DNA of 64,000 nt, taken from positions 292,251,782 to 292,315,781 of the forward strand of contig OX465600.1 in assembly GCA_950022295.1 (NCBI GenBank), written 5' to 3'. This DNA is from Bromus sterilis (lineage: Eukaryota; Streptophyta; Magnoliopsida; Poales; Poaceae). A model generated the notes under the pieces. It was not told where the DNA came from. It ran no database searches and saw only the letters and a program-made list of their open reading frames with translations. Shown one piece after another: positions 45,458 to 57,439 of this stretch (positions are counted from its first letter, which is position 1; each line of letters starts with the position of its first letter). A program made the position numbers and the translations under genes.

Positions 45458-48050
45458 ATGGCCCGCAACAACAATGCTTTTAGCTTAGGACCGATGCTTG
45501 AAAAAGAGAAGCTTGCTGCAAATGGGGACAACTATGCGGACTGGTTCCGTAATCTTGGGTTTGTCCTCAAAGTTGCTAAAAAGGACTATGTTCTCAAAGA
45601 AGCTCTCCTAGCCGCACCCGCTGAGGATGCATCGCAGGACGATAAGAACGTCTATGCGACTAAAGTGGATGACCACACCGCAGTACAATGCTTGATGCTT
45701 ACGTGCATGGATACAGAGCTCCAGAAACGTTTTGAGAACTTCACCGTTTTTGACATGGTGACACAACTAAACGCTCTGTATCTGAAGCAGGCTAGAAATG
45801 AACGTTACGAGATAACGATGTTGGGTCTCGCAGCAGAAAACAATAATTTTTCTAACTAACGTCGCCCTTAACCCAAGATCTATCTAGTTGTAATGACGTA
45901 ACGGAAAGACTTGCGGAAACATACCTCGGGGTGTAGTCCGTTGCGCGGGAAACGTTCCCGCAAACGTGGTTGATGAAGCCGTAAACCTTTCACATCCCCC
46001 TGGCTGTGTTAGCACCCTGACGGGGTGATAGTGCCGCACGTGCAGCACCTCATAGTACTCGCACACGTACGGACTCGATGACGACCTCCGTTCTCCGATC
46101 CAGCGAAGGTGGCGGAAGTAGACCTCCCGGAACCGGAGTTTCGGCAGCACGACGGTGTCCGCGTAGCAGAGAAGCCTCAATCCCAGCACAGGTTCCAGAC
46201 AAGGGGACCCCGGCTTGAGAGAGACGAGAGAGGGGAGAAGACCGGTGAAAATCGATCTCAATTCGGAGTAATATTGAATTCTCTACGAATTTTTCTGTGT
46301 CAAAGAAGTGCACCCCTGCCCATCTTTATATAGGCAGACGGAAGGAGTCAACCCCCCTTCCCTTCGCAATGTGGGACTAATCCCTTGCCAAGGGGGGAGG
46401 GTGCGGCTAGGAGGAGGGGGGAAGTGGGGAGCCACCCACATGGGCCCCAAGGCCCATGGCGCCCCCTTTTTTTCTTTTCCTTTTCCCTTTTTATTTTCCT
46501 CCTTCCCCTAATGGGATTCTTTCACAAATAAGGCCCATTGCACTTTTTAATCTGAAATAAATTATTATTAATTATTAATTCACTTAATTAATAAATAATA
46601 CATATTATTTCATCTCCCGATGATCTGGAACTCCTTCCATCTCACTCCGAACGTCCTTCGGACTAACACGGAACTTTTCCGGTACGTCTTTCTCTCTTCT
46701 TCGGTAACTCCGATAGTTCCGAAAAGGTCTCCGATATTCATCGAGCCCTTAAGTGTGTTACCCTACGGTCCGAGAACACTCCAGTAATGACCGAGACAAA
46801 GGCTACGGCCAATGATCAATAGCGGGACCTGGATGCCCATAATGACCCATGTGCATTCCGGAAGTAACCGATTGAACCGTACACGTTGTATACCATTCCC
46901 TTTGTCATGCGATACTAGATTAGTCCAAGATTCGATCAACTGCATCCAATGCATTAGTTCTATCTTGTTACCGACAAATCTTATTCACTCGTTCCGTGAT
47001 ATTCATCCTTGTGACCTAGTCACACGCTGCGCAGCTTTATGGATGCAATCTCACCGAGTTGGCCATGAAGTATCTTTCCATTATATGGATTGACAAATCC
47101 TGCTCTTGAATCAACACTCCTCAACATATCCCATCGGATAGCCCAAGATACACCTTTATGGTCACCATGTTTCAGTGTGACGGTTAATGCACTCAAAGCA
47201 TCCTCAGAAGATAGCAATTATGCGTGATCTCACGGTCAAAGGAATAGGCTACTACGTTCTGTAATTACAACACTGAACTTTTACGATTTGATCATGTTGC
47301 AATGCTTGCATTGGGTAATGTTCATCACTTCATTCATTCAATGAGGTGACCGTACCGTCAATTGACTTGATTGTCCATGATCGTGAAACCACAATCATCA
47401 GTTGACGATAAACCAGTCATCATGAGAGGCTGACTAGGAACTCTGGTTGTTTCTATACCACACCTGTATCATTGTTTCACTGATACAGTTCCAGCACAGT
47501 ATGAAACTGGTCATGAACTTATTTAGATATATTGGAATAATCATATATTATTTGCCTCTAGAGCATATATCCAACAAACGAAGCAGCTGTGGGAATGCAA
47601 GATGGCAGAAGGTAGCTCCATAAGCGAGCACGTGATCAAACTTGTTGGTTACGCACAGAGGCTGAGTGCTCTGGGATTTGCGATCCCTATGACACTCGGC
47701 ACTGACATTATCGTTGCGTCACTCCCCCCGTCTTACAACGGCTTTATCATGAATTACAACATGAATCGGCTTGACAAGACCACAGATGAATTGTTCTCTA
47801 TGCTTAAGACTGTGGAAGCATCTATGCAGAAGGATCCAAGCCACATGTTGGATGTGATGAACACTACCGGTTTCAAGAAGAAGGGCAAAGGAAGAAATTC
47901 CAAGAGCGGTGGTAAGACCAAAGCTCAGGTAAAGACCAATAATGGCCCAACTAAAGATTCTGAGTGTCACTACTGCAAGAACAAGGGGCACTGGAAGAGG
48001 AATTGCAAGAAGTATCTGGGAGATCTGAAAAGTGGTCTAATCACCAAAGG
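45458..48050 (+). pseudogene. Copia gag, split by a solo LTR and cut off before pol
   Basis: The first part (ATG 45458 to 45818) starts MARNNNAFSLGPMLEKEKL and carries a UBN2-type gag region (NYADWFRNLGFVLK). A solo LTR lies at 45819-47576. The second part (47577 to about 48050) resumes the frame: 'SISEHVIKLVGYAQRL', a basic stretch and the zinc knuckle CHYCKNKGHWKRNC. Gag is the capsid-like protein that packages the element RNA. Immediately after the knuckle another LTR sequence begins (48054), and protease, integrase, RT and the 3' LTR never appear before the NLR locus. The element is dead. Confidence 0.85.
45819..47576 (-). mobile_element. Copia solo LTR inserted in gag
   Basis: On the minus strand it starts TGTTGGATATATGCTCTAGAG (47576) and ends CCCAACA (45819). 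Target duplications aacga at 45814-45818 and 47577-47581 are perfect. It is 1758 bp with no interior, so a solo LTR. Related to but distinct from the LTRs at 42264 and 27050. Confidence 0.92.
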
Positions 48051-48053
48051 TAT

Positions 48054-50300
48054 TGTAACGACCCAATTCACACAGAATTGAAGTCTCTGTGCTCAAGTGC
48101 CAGTCCCTGGATCGAACTCGCTGGCACACACAGTATTATAGATGTATATCAAAGTACAAGTGCATCATTATTACAACGTATGATCTAGAGTAAAATAATT
48201 AACAAGTTGCATAGCTCAAGGCTAGCTTACAAATGGAATACAACGGAAAACAATAAAAGCTTCGTGGCGTCCATCAACTCCACCGGCATAGTTGAGTATA
48301 GACATCGTAACCCTACAACGCATCACTTACTCGTCGTATAAAATCCTGCAACATCGAAGGTTACAGCCCGACAACGGGTCAGTACATCTGATTTGTACGG
48401 CAAGTCACACGAAAAAGTATATATAACAGACCTACATCTACATGAAGGATAAGTCAAAGGAAAGGCTTATGGTTTTGTTTTGCAGAAAGCTGATTTTTCC
48501 CTCACATACTACAACTAATCAAATTTTAATTTTAACTTGCTAGTCCTAAGTATGGTTGAATCGGGCTACACCAATTCCAACCATCCCTTTATTAAAAGTT
48601 CCCACTCAAATTCTTATTAAGGTGAATTATCTGTCAAGACCATCCAACAACAATAATGCCCAGTTGCTCAAAGTTGTCCGTAACCGTGGACACGGCTAAT
48701 CATGATCAGTTTTTACACTCTGCAGAGGTTTGTACACTTTCCCCACTGGACTCAACCCGAAGATTGAGACATAGTCTTTCAGAAGAGGTTGCCTCCACCC
48801 TTTGGTAGCCGGTACACCTATCATATCTACATCAGCTAGCTACCAGGGCCAGGTTCCCCACAACTTACTCATCTAAGCCAGAGCCCATATAGCCAGTGGT
48901 TGTACATGAAAGCTACTAGTCACACTGTCTGTCCGATCTTTTTGAGCCTGGACGGCGCCCACTGCGTCAGAGGGTACTCGCCATGACGCACCCGGTTCAC
49001 CACCAAAACAACCATTCGGGAAGCATTCAGTCCTGGTCCCTCCTTATCCAAGGCATGAGCACCAGGATGCATTCCCTGCCCGTCCAGAGGTGATTTCTAT
49101 TTAAGTTTGCTAATCAAGTCATTACTCCTCACATAGCTCAATGATAACTCAACCAATCCCCGTCTACAAAGCAATAGCAGTATATAACAACCACGATCCT
49201 AGGGCGACAATGAAATACAAGGTCAGAGCATATGGTTATCCTACTAGGTTTAAATCATAACTAATATATAGTCCTACACATGCATAGAGTGATAATTTGC
49301 TACATGCATAATAGAAAATATAGGTTGAGATATGGTCAAAGTGTAACTTGCCTTTTCCATTCGGTGAAGTTCTTCACTCTCGCGGTCCAGTCAACTCTAC
49401 TCGTCACACTCCGAGCAATCTATCGCAAACGAAGGAACTCAAATAAGCAATCACATCACAAGGCAAACAAAATATCAACAAACAAACACAAAGGTTTTAG
49501 TAACAAAACAAAAAGCTTTGAAGTGCAGAGGTGTAGATGTGCTCGAAGTTGATAGGTGGAAGGTAAACTCGAGTGAGTCAACGGATAGAGAATTCTCGAT
49601 ATAAAAGATTATGACCAAAGAAATTATGAATTCAAAGTAAGGATCATGATAATATGAAAGGTGTGTGAATATAGCTGATAGAATGTTTCAAATGATCTAA
49701 TATGCAAAAAGAATCACGTAGAAGGGAATACTACAACACAAGTCATAGTAAGCTGAAGTTTGAATTAAATTTAAATTCAAACAGATCAAAATATTTGAAT
49801 GTTGTGTATACATGGTGCGAATAAAAAGTATATGAGATGAGTGTTACTAAGGAAAAAAGAATCAATTGAATTGGGTCAACGTTTCAAACTATTTGGCCTC
49901 CAGAAGGTTGAATTTGAATACGAAGATATTCAAATTCAAGACGTGCAACAATGTAAAAAAAATATTTTCATTAATCTACAAATCAATATAAACATGTAGG
50001 AAAAATTATTATATAATTCCGAGCTACGATATATAAGATATAGCTAAACAAAAATTATGCAAAAAAAACTGCCAAAACAACATTATTGAACTAGTTGGCC
50101 TAATGCGGCGCTGCCACCAGTAACTTTAGGAAATTTATTTTTTAGCTTGATTTGCACCAAATCTAGTCGAGGATACATCTAGAGGAGACGAATAGAAATT
50201 TTACTTCTTCACTGATGGCATTAAGAATACTGTGAACAGAGTCCAATTTGTGCTAGTGGTGTATATGAAGATTTTGTTTGCCCTTAAGCAAGTCGTTATG
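48054..50300 (-). mobile_element. Gypsy-type LTR fragment, minus strand
   Basis: Begins TGTAACGACCCAATT at 48054 right after the Copia gag; on the minus strand this is an LTR end (...gggtcgttaca). Its minus strand contains 'agccgtgtccacggttacgg' (about 48700), which matches the other two long Gypsy LTRs at 26791 and 61948. The right boundary and target duplication were not found. About 50300 is where resemblance fades before the NLR exon. It carries no supported coding sequence. Confidence 0.5.
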
Positions 50301-50487
50301 TTGCTTTGTGAGGGAAGGTTATGGTCTGCTAAGCTATAAAGCCCATGTGCCCCAAATAAACCCGAAAATCGAGGGCCCAGTCGTATTTATTTTGTATAGG
50401 AATTCTAACTTCTTCTCATGTAATACTTTTTGCGCAAAAACATATAAGGTCTGAGGGAAATACAAACACATAGAGGCAGAAAATAAC
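50301..50487. other. Junction between LTR fragment and NLR exon
   Basis: Contains the start of the intron that would follow the minus-strand coiled-coil exon. Nothing else is seen. Confidence 0.4.
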
Positions 50488-50886
50488 CTGATGTAAGCTC
50501 GGCATAGCAGATCGGAGCTTCTTCTTCACCCAATCCCTCTTACGTTGAGACGCGCCACTGTCTGCCTTCATCTTATTATCTTTGATCTGCTTCTTAAGAC
50601 GGTAATACTCAACATCATCCAATATTTCTTCAGCTTCGTAGTAAGCAGACTTAAGATCGTCAAACAGCTGTTGGAGACGACCCCTGTGAGGGTTCTCCTC
50701 CACCATTTCCATCCCCTGCTCCAGCAATAATATCTTCGTCTCAAGTTCCTTCAGCTTCTTCGATGCGTCGAAGCCTAGGTAGGGGGAGGCTTTCTTGAAA
50801 AGCTCAGACATGATGGGCGAGGCGATCCACCCTGCGGCTTTCATGCCCCATCCTATCCCAGCAGCAATTGTGAGTGGCTCAACCAT
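50488..50886 (-). pseudogene. NLR first exon: Rx-type coiled-coil domain, isolated
   Basis: A 133-codon exon starts at ATG 50886-50884 and ends at a GT donor at 50487-50486 (CATCAG|GTTATT, phase 0). It encodes the N-terminal region of a grass CC-NB-LRR immune receptor: MVEPLTIAAGIGWGMKAAGW, heptad-rich KKLKELETKILLLEQGMEMV, and the EEILDDVEYYRLKKQ region corresponding to the EDVID-type motif, followed by the basic WVKKKLRSAMPSLHQ end. No NB-ARC exon follows on this strand; LTR sequence begins about 200 bp beyond. The matching NB-ARC body lies 1.7 kb away on the opposite strand and starts with a compatible phase-0 exon. So this is either an inverted first exon of the 52595 gene or the stump of a head-to-head partner. 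Confidence 0.8.
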
Positions 50887-50959
50887 TGGAAGCTTCAAGT
50901 TGGTTGGCGATTTGCTAAAAAGTGTTCCAATGGTAAGTTTCTGAAATAAAGAATGCAAG

Positions 50960-52594
50960 GAAGGGCTTATGTCCTACATAGCTTTGGATGGAACAATACA
51001 AAAAAAAACTATAATGGCCTACAAGAACAGAGGCAAATGGGATTTATACTGCCTATATAAACAGATCAGGAAATCTGAAAGAGAGTTCAGCTATTTTCAG
51101 CTAATCCAGATGATTCAGTAATTCATACAGAAATATGTAGTATTAGTAATTCAGAACGATCAGACTAGTATATAAATAAAATCAGACGAAGAAAGTACCG
51201 ACCATGCTTAGCACATTGGCACGGTAACCAAATCAATTCAACACTACCTGACCACGTGTCCTCTTGCCTGGGAAATAATATCACGGGGAACCAAAATGGT
51301 TGGCCCTAATGCAGAAAGGCAGAGCTTTGGAAACTGAAATGGAGCTCACCGCACATGGGAGGTATAGCACTCACCAACAGAATCTGGAGACGAATTGCCT
51401 AATTGCCTTTAGCTTGGAATGCCTTTCAAGCGTTCTGCGAGTTCCTATTCACCAAGTAATCATGGTGGTACAGATCCAAGCTGCTTAATCAGAGATACAC
51501 AACGCAAACATTAGTTCCATATAATCCAGATCAATATACCAAGGTTAGGTAGACGAAGGTACAATATTTAAAGAAATCTTCTTATAAAAAGTTTACTCCA
51601 CAAGGAAGCTTTCACATGCAGATGTTGGAAACAACAGGGGATGGTAGCAAGAAATGGAGGAAGAACACAGAGATAAGATGTGCATCTGAAGCACTGAACT
51701 AAAGATGCAAAGCCAGGCTGCAAACTTTGCTCGTGTGAAGCACGAACAAGCTCTCTGAATTTTAATTTGTGACGCCATATATGCAGCGAATTTCAGAATA
51801 ATTGCTGGGCATCTATGCATGTTTTCCTATCTTTTACCAAATAATGTTATCTCACTCTTTTTTGCAAACACATGAGCTCATACTGTCATACATCATACCT
51901 ATTTGGAAATAACAAAATAGGTACTGGAATGGAGCTAACATGTATAACAAGAAAGAGCAGCATCATCAGCATGTGAGTGTGACAGAAGTGCATTCTTATG
52001 AGTCCAACCCCAAAAGGAAGCTTCAGGTTTTGGACTGAACTAGTTTTTGGCTGAAGGAAGCCTGCCTGTAGCCTTTGCTCACATTTCAACGTATTATATG
52101 AGTCCACTCCAACCCCACAACTCCACAAGGAAGCTTCAGGTTTTGAGCTGAAGTACACACTACGAGCTAGATCCATCCATAGCGCATTGGTGGATTCCGG
52201 CCAGGTTGTCCTTGGTGTTGGTGGATCTACAAAACGCTGGAAATCGCATAAAAGTGCTCACAGAATCGTACCTAGCTACTTGGGACTTGGGAGAACAAAA
52301 TAGGTACTCTGCAGCTGACATGTAACAAGAAGGAGAAGCAGCAGCGCAAGAAGGAAGCTTTCAGGTTTTTGGCTGAACTACACACACACCAAAGCTAGAT
52401 GCAAAACCAGCACGGAGCCAGAGCTTGGAGAAGAGCCGTCGGAGTCCATGGGGCAGATCAGATTCAAGTATCCAACCACTACCCCAAGAACCATATGAGC
52501 TGTGGGAGGGAGGAGGAGCAGGGGCTTACCAGGTTAGTGTGGGCTATTCTTTTCTCATTAGTCGATTTCCTCAGTTGCTATTTTGGTTTTGCAG
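50960..52594. other. Region between the divergent NLR parts
   Basis: Contains a partial duplication about 385 bp apart: 'acaaaataggtact...agct(a/g)acatgta.aacaagaa' at about 51912 and 52297, and 'aaggaagcttcaggtttt' at 52015, 52129 and (variant) 52351. No coding frame of note; 52399-52617 is open by chance. The end holds the probable intron upstream of 52595, with acceptor ttttgcag. Confidence 0.5.
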
Positions 52595-55011
52595 GATACT
52601 GGTATGTCAAAAATTAAGTTGAAGCAGAGCCTAGACAAAATAGAAAAGGTCATAAATGATACATGCGAAATTTTGGAACGGTTAAAATTGCCAAGCATAA
52701 TTAACGCTAACCGGAGCCATGCTATTGCTCCTAGCTTCACGGGGTGCAGTTACTACTTCGAAGCCTCCATTAATTGTAATTGGAAGAGATGAAGATTGTG
52801 ATAAGATCGCAGCAATGCTTCATGAGACGGAAGAAGATGGTCTATCTGACACCAATAGAGCTCAGCGTTATTCTGTAATGGGCATTCATGGCATCGGCGG
52901 TTCTGGGAAGTCAACCCTTGCACAACTTGTTTGTGACCGTGAGAAAAAAGATGGTCATTTTGACCTTGTTATGTGGGTTCACGTTACTCAGAATTTCAGT
53001 GTCAATACCATTTTCAAGATGATGTTTAACTCAGCTACAGGTACTTCGTGCCCTGAGTTTGATAATCCTGACACCTTAGAAGTTAATTTGGAGAAGGAAC
53101 TGCATGGAAAACGGTTCCTGTTAGTACTAGATGATGTTTGGTACACTACAGGAGATGTGGTGGAGTACGAGAAGCTGAAAAAGATACTTACACCACTGAA
53201 CGCTGGAGAGGCAGGAAGCAAGATCCTGGTGACTAGTCGAACTAAAGATGCATTGATAGCTCTGGGTGCTGCAGAGCAGAGACGTATTCTCATTCCTTGC
53301 CTAGATGATGATGTCTTCCTCAGGTTATTTATGCATTATGCACTTCCGGGTGAACCCATTGATGAACATGTTCGAAGAACACTTGAAGACATCGGGAAAG
53401 AGATTGCAAAAAAGCTGAAGGGGTCGCCTCTAGCAGCCAAAACAGTGGGTGGCCAACTGCGTATGAGAGCAAATGTTCATTTCTGGAGAAGTGCTCGAGT
53501 TCAGGACATTTTGGATGACACAATGGGCGCACTGTGGTGGAGCTACCGACATCTTGATGAGCATGTCAGACGATGCTTTGTTTACTGCAGTATTTTCCCT
53601 CGGTGGTGGAGCTTGAAACGAGATAAGTTAGTAAGACTGTGGGCTGCAGCAGGGTTTGCTAGAAGTACTAATGAAGGGGAGGATGAGGAGGATGTTTGCC
53701 AGGAATACTTTGATGAACTAGTGTCAGCCTCATTTCTGCAAATTGGATTAAGTAGGGACCCCAATGCAAGAGACGTCTATATAGTACATGACCTGCTGCG
53801 TGATTTGGCAGAGAAGGTGGCCGGAAGCGACCATCTCAGAATTGAAAATTACCTGAAATTTAACAATGAGAAATTGGAAGAAGAATGGATAGGCTCTGCA
53901 ATAGAGGTTCCTCCAGACGTTCGGCATGTTTTTGTTCAGACCTATGATGCAGCATTAATTACTGAGAAGATACTTAAATTGAAAAACTTACGCACTCTTA
54001 TAATTGATAGTGAATGGATTGAATCTGTTGAGGAGAAAGTCCTGGAGAGTATGTTTGTGAGGCTAAAGAAATTGCGGGTGTTTAGCATAGCTATGCGGAG
54101 AAGTGGATTGTTGTCAGTTCCATCATCAGTTGGTCAGTTAAGGCATCTGCGGTATCTTGCATTTGGGACTGACAATACATTTAGAACAGATTATCAGCCA
54201 ATGAGGGTTGTTTTACCAGACACTTTGAGCAAGCTTTACCACATGCAGGTCATACATTTTGGTTATAGTAGACGTTTGCAGTTAACCTCTTGTGAAGATA
54301 TGTGTAACCTCATCAACTTGCGACATCTAACCTTTTACTGAAGATCCGAAAATTCGAAACATTGGCAGCCTGACATCACTCCGAGCAATGGAAATATTCA
54401 GGATAAGAAAGGAACAAGGGTACCAGTTAAAGCAACTCAGGAACCTAAACAAGCTTGGCGGTGCACTGTGCATTCGTGGCATCGATAACGTTGAAAGCAA
54501 GGCGGAAGCTCTTGAAGCCAACCTGGCTGATAAGGAAGGGCTTCGAAGAATGGAATTGTGGTGGGATGGCGAAGCAAACGCAGAAGTTGCGACAGAGGTA
54601 CTAGAGGGTCTTTGCCCACCGAAGCATCTCGATGAACTGAAGATATACAATTACGAAGGTCTGAGGTATCCAAGTTGGATGGAAGGTGAGCACAACGGTG
54701 GCCCAAAGTACTTGAAAAGTCTCGAGCTCAGATGTTTCAACCAAGTACTGGGTCCGGAACTTCGTGGGTTTGGCACGCACCTCGGTGGTCTCACTATTTC
54801 CCTCTGTAGCTGGGTCTCCTTGCCAGATTGCATGGAGCACCTCACGTCACTGCAAGTTCTGAATATCGGCCACTGCGAGAATATTCGGTCGCTTCCAACA
54901 CTGCTACTTCTCCCTGTTTGGAAGCGATGTGTTGATGGGTTTATGCATGATAATTGGCGATCCAAATTGGGAAAAGATTCGGCACATTCCAGAGGCAAAT
55001 ATTGGAGGTAA
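52595..55011 (+). pseudogene. NB-ARC/LRR body of an NLR, with two frameshifts
   Basis: Exon 2 starts after 'ttttgcag' at 52595 (DTGMSKIKLKQSLDKIEKV). A first frameshift lies between about 52715 and 52745. The main frame (to 54341) then carries all NB-ARC motifs: P-loop GIGGSGKST, kinase-2 LLVLDDVW, GSKILVTSR, GLPL-like GSPLAA, RNBS-D CFVYCSIFP and the MHD position as VHD (IVHDLL). LRRs begin with 'LKNLRTLIIDSEW'. A second frameshift near 54332-54340 is one extra T in a T-run; the frame ending 55011 continues the LRRs (SLRAMEIFRIRKEQGYQLKQ). The LRR part is short for the family. NLRs bind ADP/ATP and trigger immune responses when pathogen effectors are sensed. With no coiled-coil exon in phase upstream this copy is unlikely to be active, unless both shifts are sequence errors. 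Confidence 0.85.
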
Positions 55012-55601
55012 ATCAAGTTGCTCTCACAATAATATTGTTTCATTTGTAAAACATCGCTATAGCTTTGTATCTGTTTTGCTAACTGTCAAACGCTAGGCTG
55101 GTACATAAGAATGGGAGTTGTTCCTGGATGACCCGGAGAAGCAAGCAGGAGCTGAACCACGGGAGCCTGAGACACACCATAGTGCATGAAGCTGATTTGC
55201 GGCTAAAGTGGTGCTGCAGCTACTACACAGGACGCAAAGTGCATCGTAAGCTGGCAGCCACACAGACAGGACGCAAAGTGTGTTGTGTGCAAATGATGAA
55301 CATTGGTTTTATCTGTTCCGTGCGAATTCAATTTTTTATATATCAAAAGCGCTGTAATAATAATTACGTGAAACCATGAACAACTGAACCTGTGTTTTAT
55401 TTGTTTCCGACGTACGGTTTGCAGTGCACTGTTGAGATATCAATTAGCACTTGTTGGATAAATGCAGCGCCCCATATATAATTTCTTCCTTTCATGGACT
55501 TGCCCAAAAATACGTGTGGGACTGTGGTGTTGATTGCAGTGGACGATAGTACTGCAGCAGATCTGCACATAGAAGCTTTAAACGGTAAACCACGCCTCAT
55601 T
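55012..55601. other. 3' flank of the NLR
   Basis: 'acaggacgcaaagtg' occurs twice (55227 and 55266). No gene recognised. Confidence 0.4.
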
Positions 55602-55691
55602 GGTCATACATTTTGGTTGTAGAGGACGTTTACAGTTAACCTCTTGTGAAGATATGTGTAACCTCATCAACTTGCGACAACTAACCTTTAC
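55602..55691 (+). repeat. Duplicated LRR shard
   Basis: Nearly identical to 54248-54337 of the NLR (ggtcatacattttggtt to aacttgcgac..ctaaccttt), with few substitutions. It has one T less at the place where the NLR frame shifts, so it records the unshifted reading. Confidence 0.85.
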
Positions 55692-55935
55692 TCGTTTCAA
55701 GTCCTTGAACTCCCTAAGTGATCACCATTCTCGTTTTAATTTGGTTTTCTTTTCTGTCCTACAGATAGATTTTACTATTGGGGATGTATCTATTACCTAA
55801 TCTGACGAACACGCTAGGATCGTACTAATATGCAAATGAAGACATCTTTCTCTACGGCTATAATATTTATAAGTTGGGTCTGTTTGGCAAAATAAGTCAC
55901 TTTTTCACTTTTCGACTTATAAGTTGGTGACTTAG

Positions 55936-56339
55936 AGCCTGTTTGGGACTGCTCCGCTTCTTAGAATTTAGCTTTTCTTCAAGAAATGCAAGTCAAACGG
56001 GATAACTTCATGATATGCCGCTCCACAAATAAACTAGAATCTGGGATACAACTCCTTGTTTTTTGTGAAGCTCCTCAAGGGGTGCTCCAGATAAAATCTA
56101 GAAGCTGGAGTTGGACAGAAATTACCCACCACTGCCATCAGTAAGTGGATACCCCTTCATCAGCCAATCGGATAGATCTTTTCCACCAAATTTGTTATTC
56201 TTAAAACTGGAGCTAGTTGCAAGCCAAACATGATAAAACTTTTCTTTTATAAATCTATAACTCCTACATAAAGCTGCTCTAAAATAAATTTAGTGGAATG
56301 AAGCTAATTTTTGTGGAGCGGAGTAGTCCCAAACATGCC
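55936..56339. mobile_element. hAT-like MITE, about 400 bp
   Basis: 'tgtttgggactgctccgct' at the left (55940) matches the reverse complement of 'ggagcggagtagtcccaaaca' at the right (56315-56335). The GCCTGTTTGG start is common for grass hAT MITEs. No clear 8-bp duplication was found. Confidence 0.65.
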
Positions 56340-57181
56340 AACATGCATAAGCCGGCCGCTGTTACCTGAGTTTGGTGCAATCTAACGTCAATCCGATCAA
56401 CAAACCCACGGATCCGATCAACAAACCCACGGTCAAAAATCCGCAGGTGAGGGCGGGGAGCGGCGGCGGTGTTTGGTCGTAGTGGCAGTGGAAACTAACA
56501 GGTAAGGCGCGTCGGGGGAAGGGGAATCAGGAGGAAGAGGAGAGGTAGGGTTGCCAAGAGAAGAAAGGGGAAGGAGGCTTGAGGAGGCGGAGGGGACGAG
56601 GGCGTCGCCGAAGGGTGCGGCGCTCGGGACTGGCTGCATAGTACTTAGCCGGCGCGAGGGCCGCCGCCGGAGGGGCAGCGGGGATGGCGAGGAGGCGGCG
56701 GCGAAGCGGTTGACCGGCGTGGGTGAGATGAGATCTGGATTTTCGAAATTTCAGTCATCGGGCCAGCAGGCTCGGGCATAGATTTTGCTGCATGTCGGCC
56801 TTTTTAAGACCCAATCTGGCTCAGAATGCCCATGTCAAGCTATACTATTTTCTAACCCCTAAAGAAAGAAAAAAGCTATACTATTTTTTTCTTGCGGAAC
56901 GTCCATGCTAGTTTCACATTTCACATGCATGACTTTGGTCAAAATGTTGCTTCTTGACATGTACAAAAGAAAGCCTTCAAAAGTACTAACATGGAAGCAT
57001 CTGAGGCCCATGTCAAGGGGATAACCCCAGGTAGGCCCAGGAAGGCGAAACAACCTTTCAAGACGAACAAGAGCGGCCCAACTATGGGAGCCAACTGGCC
57101 CATGGGCCGGCTGCATCAGCTGAGTGCAGGCCGCCGGCTGGTCCCACCTAAGATGTGTATCTCATGAGGACAAAGCTAAGC
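56340..57181. other. Unassigned sequence, partly GC-rich
   Basis: 56440-56730 is G-rich and open on both strands (for example a 76-codon plus-strand frame from 56551). 'atccgatcaacaaacccacgg' is doubled at 56392 and 56412. It could be a gene's first exon remnant; no domain seen. Confidence 0.35.
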
Positions 57182-57390
57182 GCCTGTTTGGATCTCGCCT
57201 AGTGCTGCCAAGCCGCATGTGTGTCGTGCCAAACAAAATAAAAAATGTGTTTGCTTCCTGCCACATACCTGCACGCTAGCTAGTACGCCGCACTTTTCTG
57301 CGCCTCAAAGTGTGGCGTCCGATTCGTTCGCCACACCTGTGGCGAGCCACACATTGGCATGGCAAATTGAGGCGTTAATCCAAACAAGCC
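57182..57390. mobile_element. hAT-like MITE, about 209 bp
   Basis: Ends gcctgtttgga and tccaaacaagcc are inverted repeats. Flanks share 'ctaag' (57176-57180 and 57391-57395), an incomplete 8-bp duplication. Confidence 0.6.
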
Positions 57391-57439
57391 CTAAGTTCTT
57401 GTATACTCTTTTAAGGATAGACTGTGAGTTTCTGAGAAC

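Noticed and set aside
46370..46384. A second USE-like motif (minus strand 'agtcccacattg')
   Set aside because: Two mismatches at the end of the motif and it lies inside a Copia LTR; not snRNA-like.
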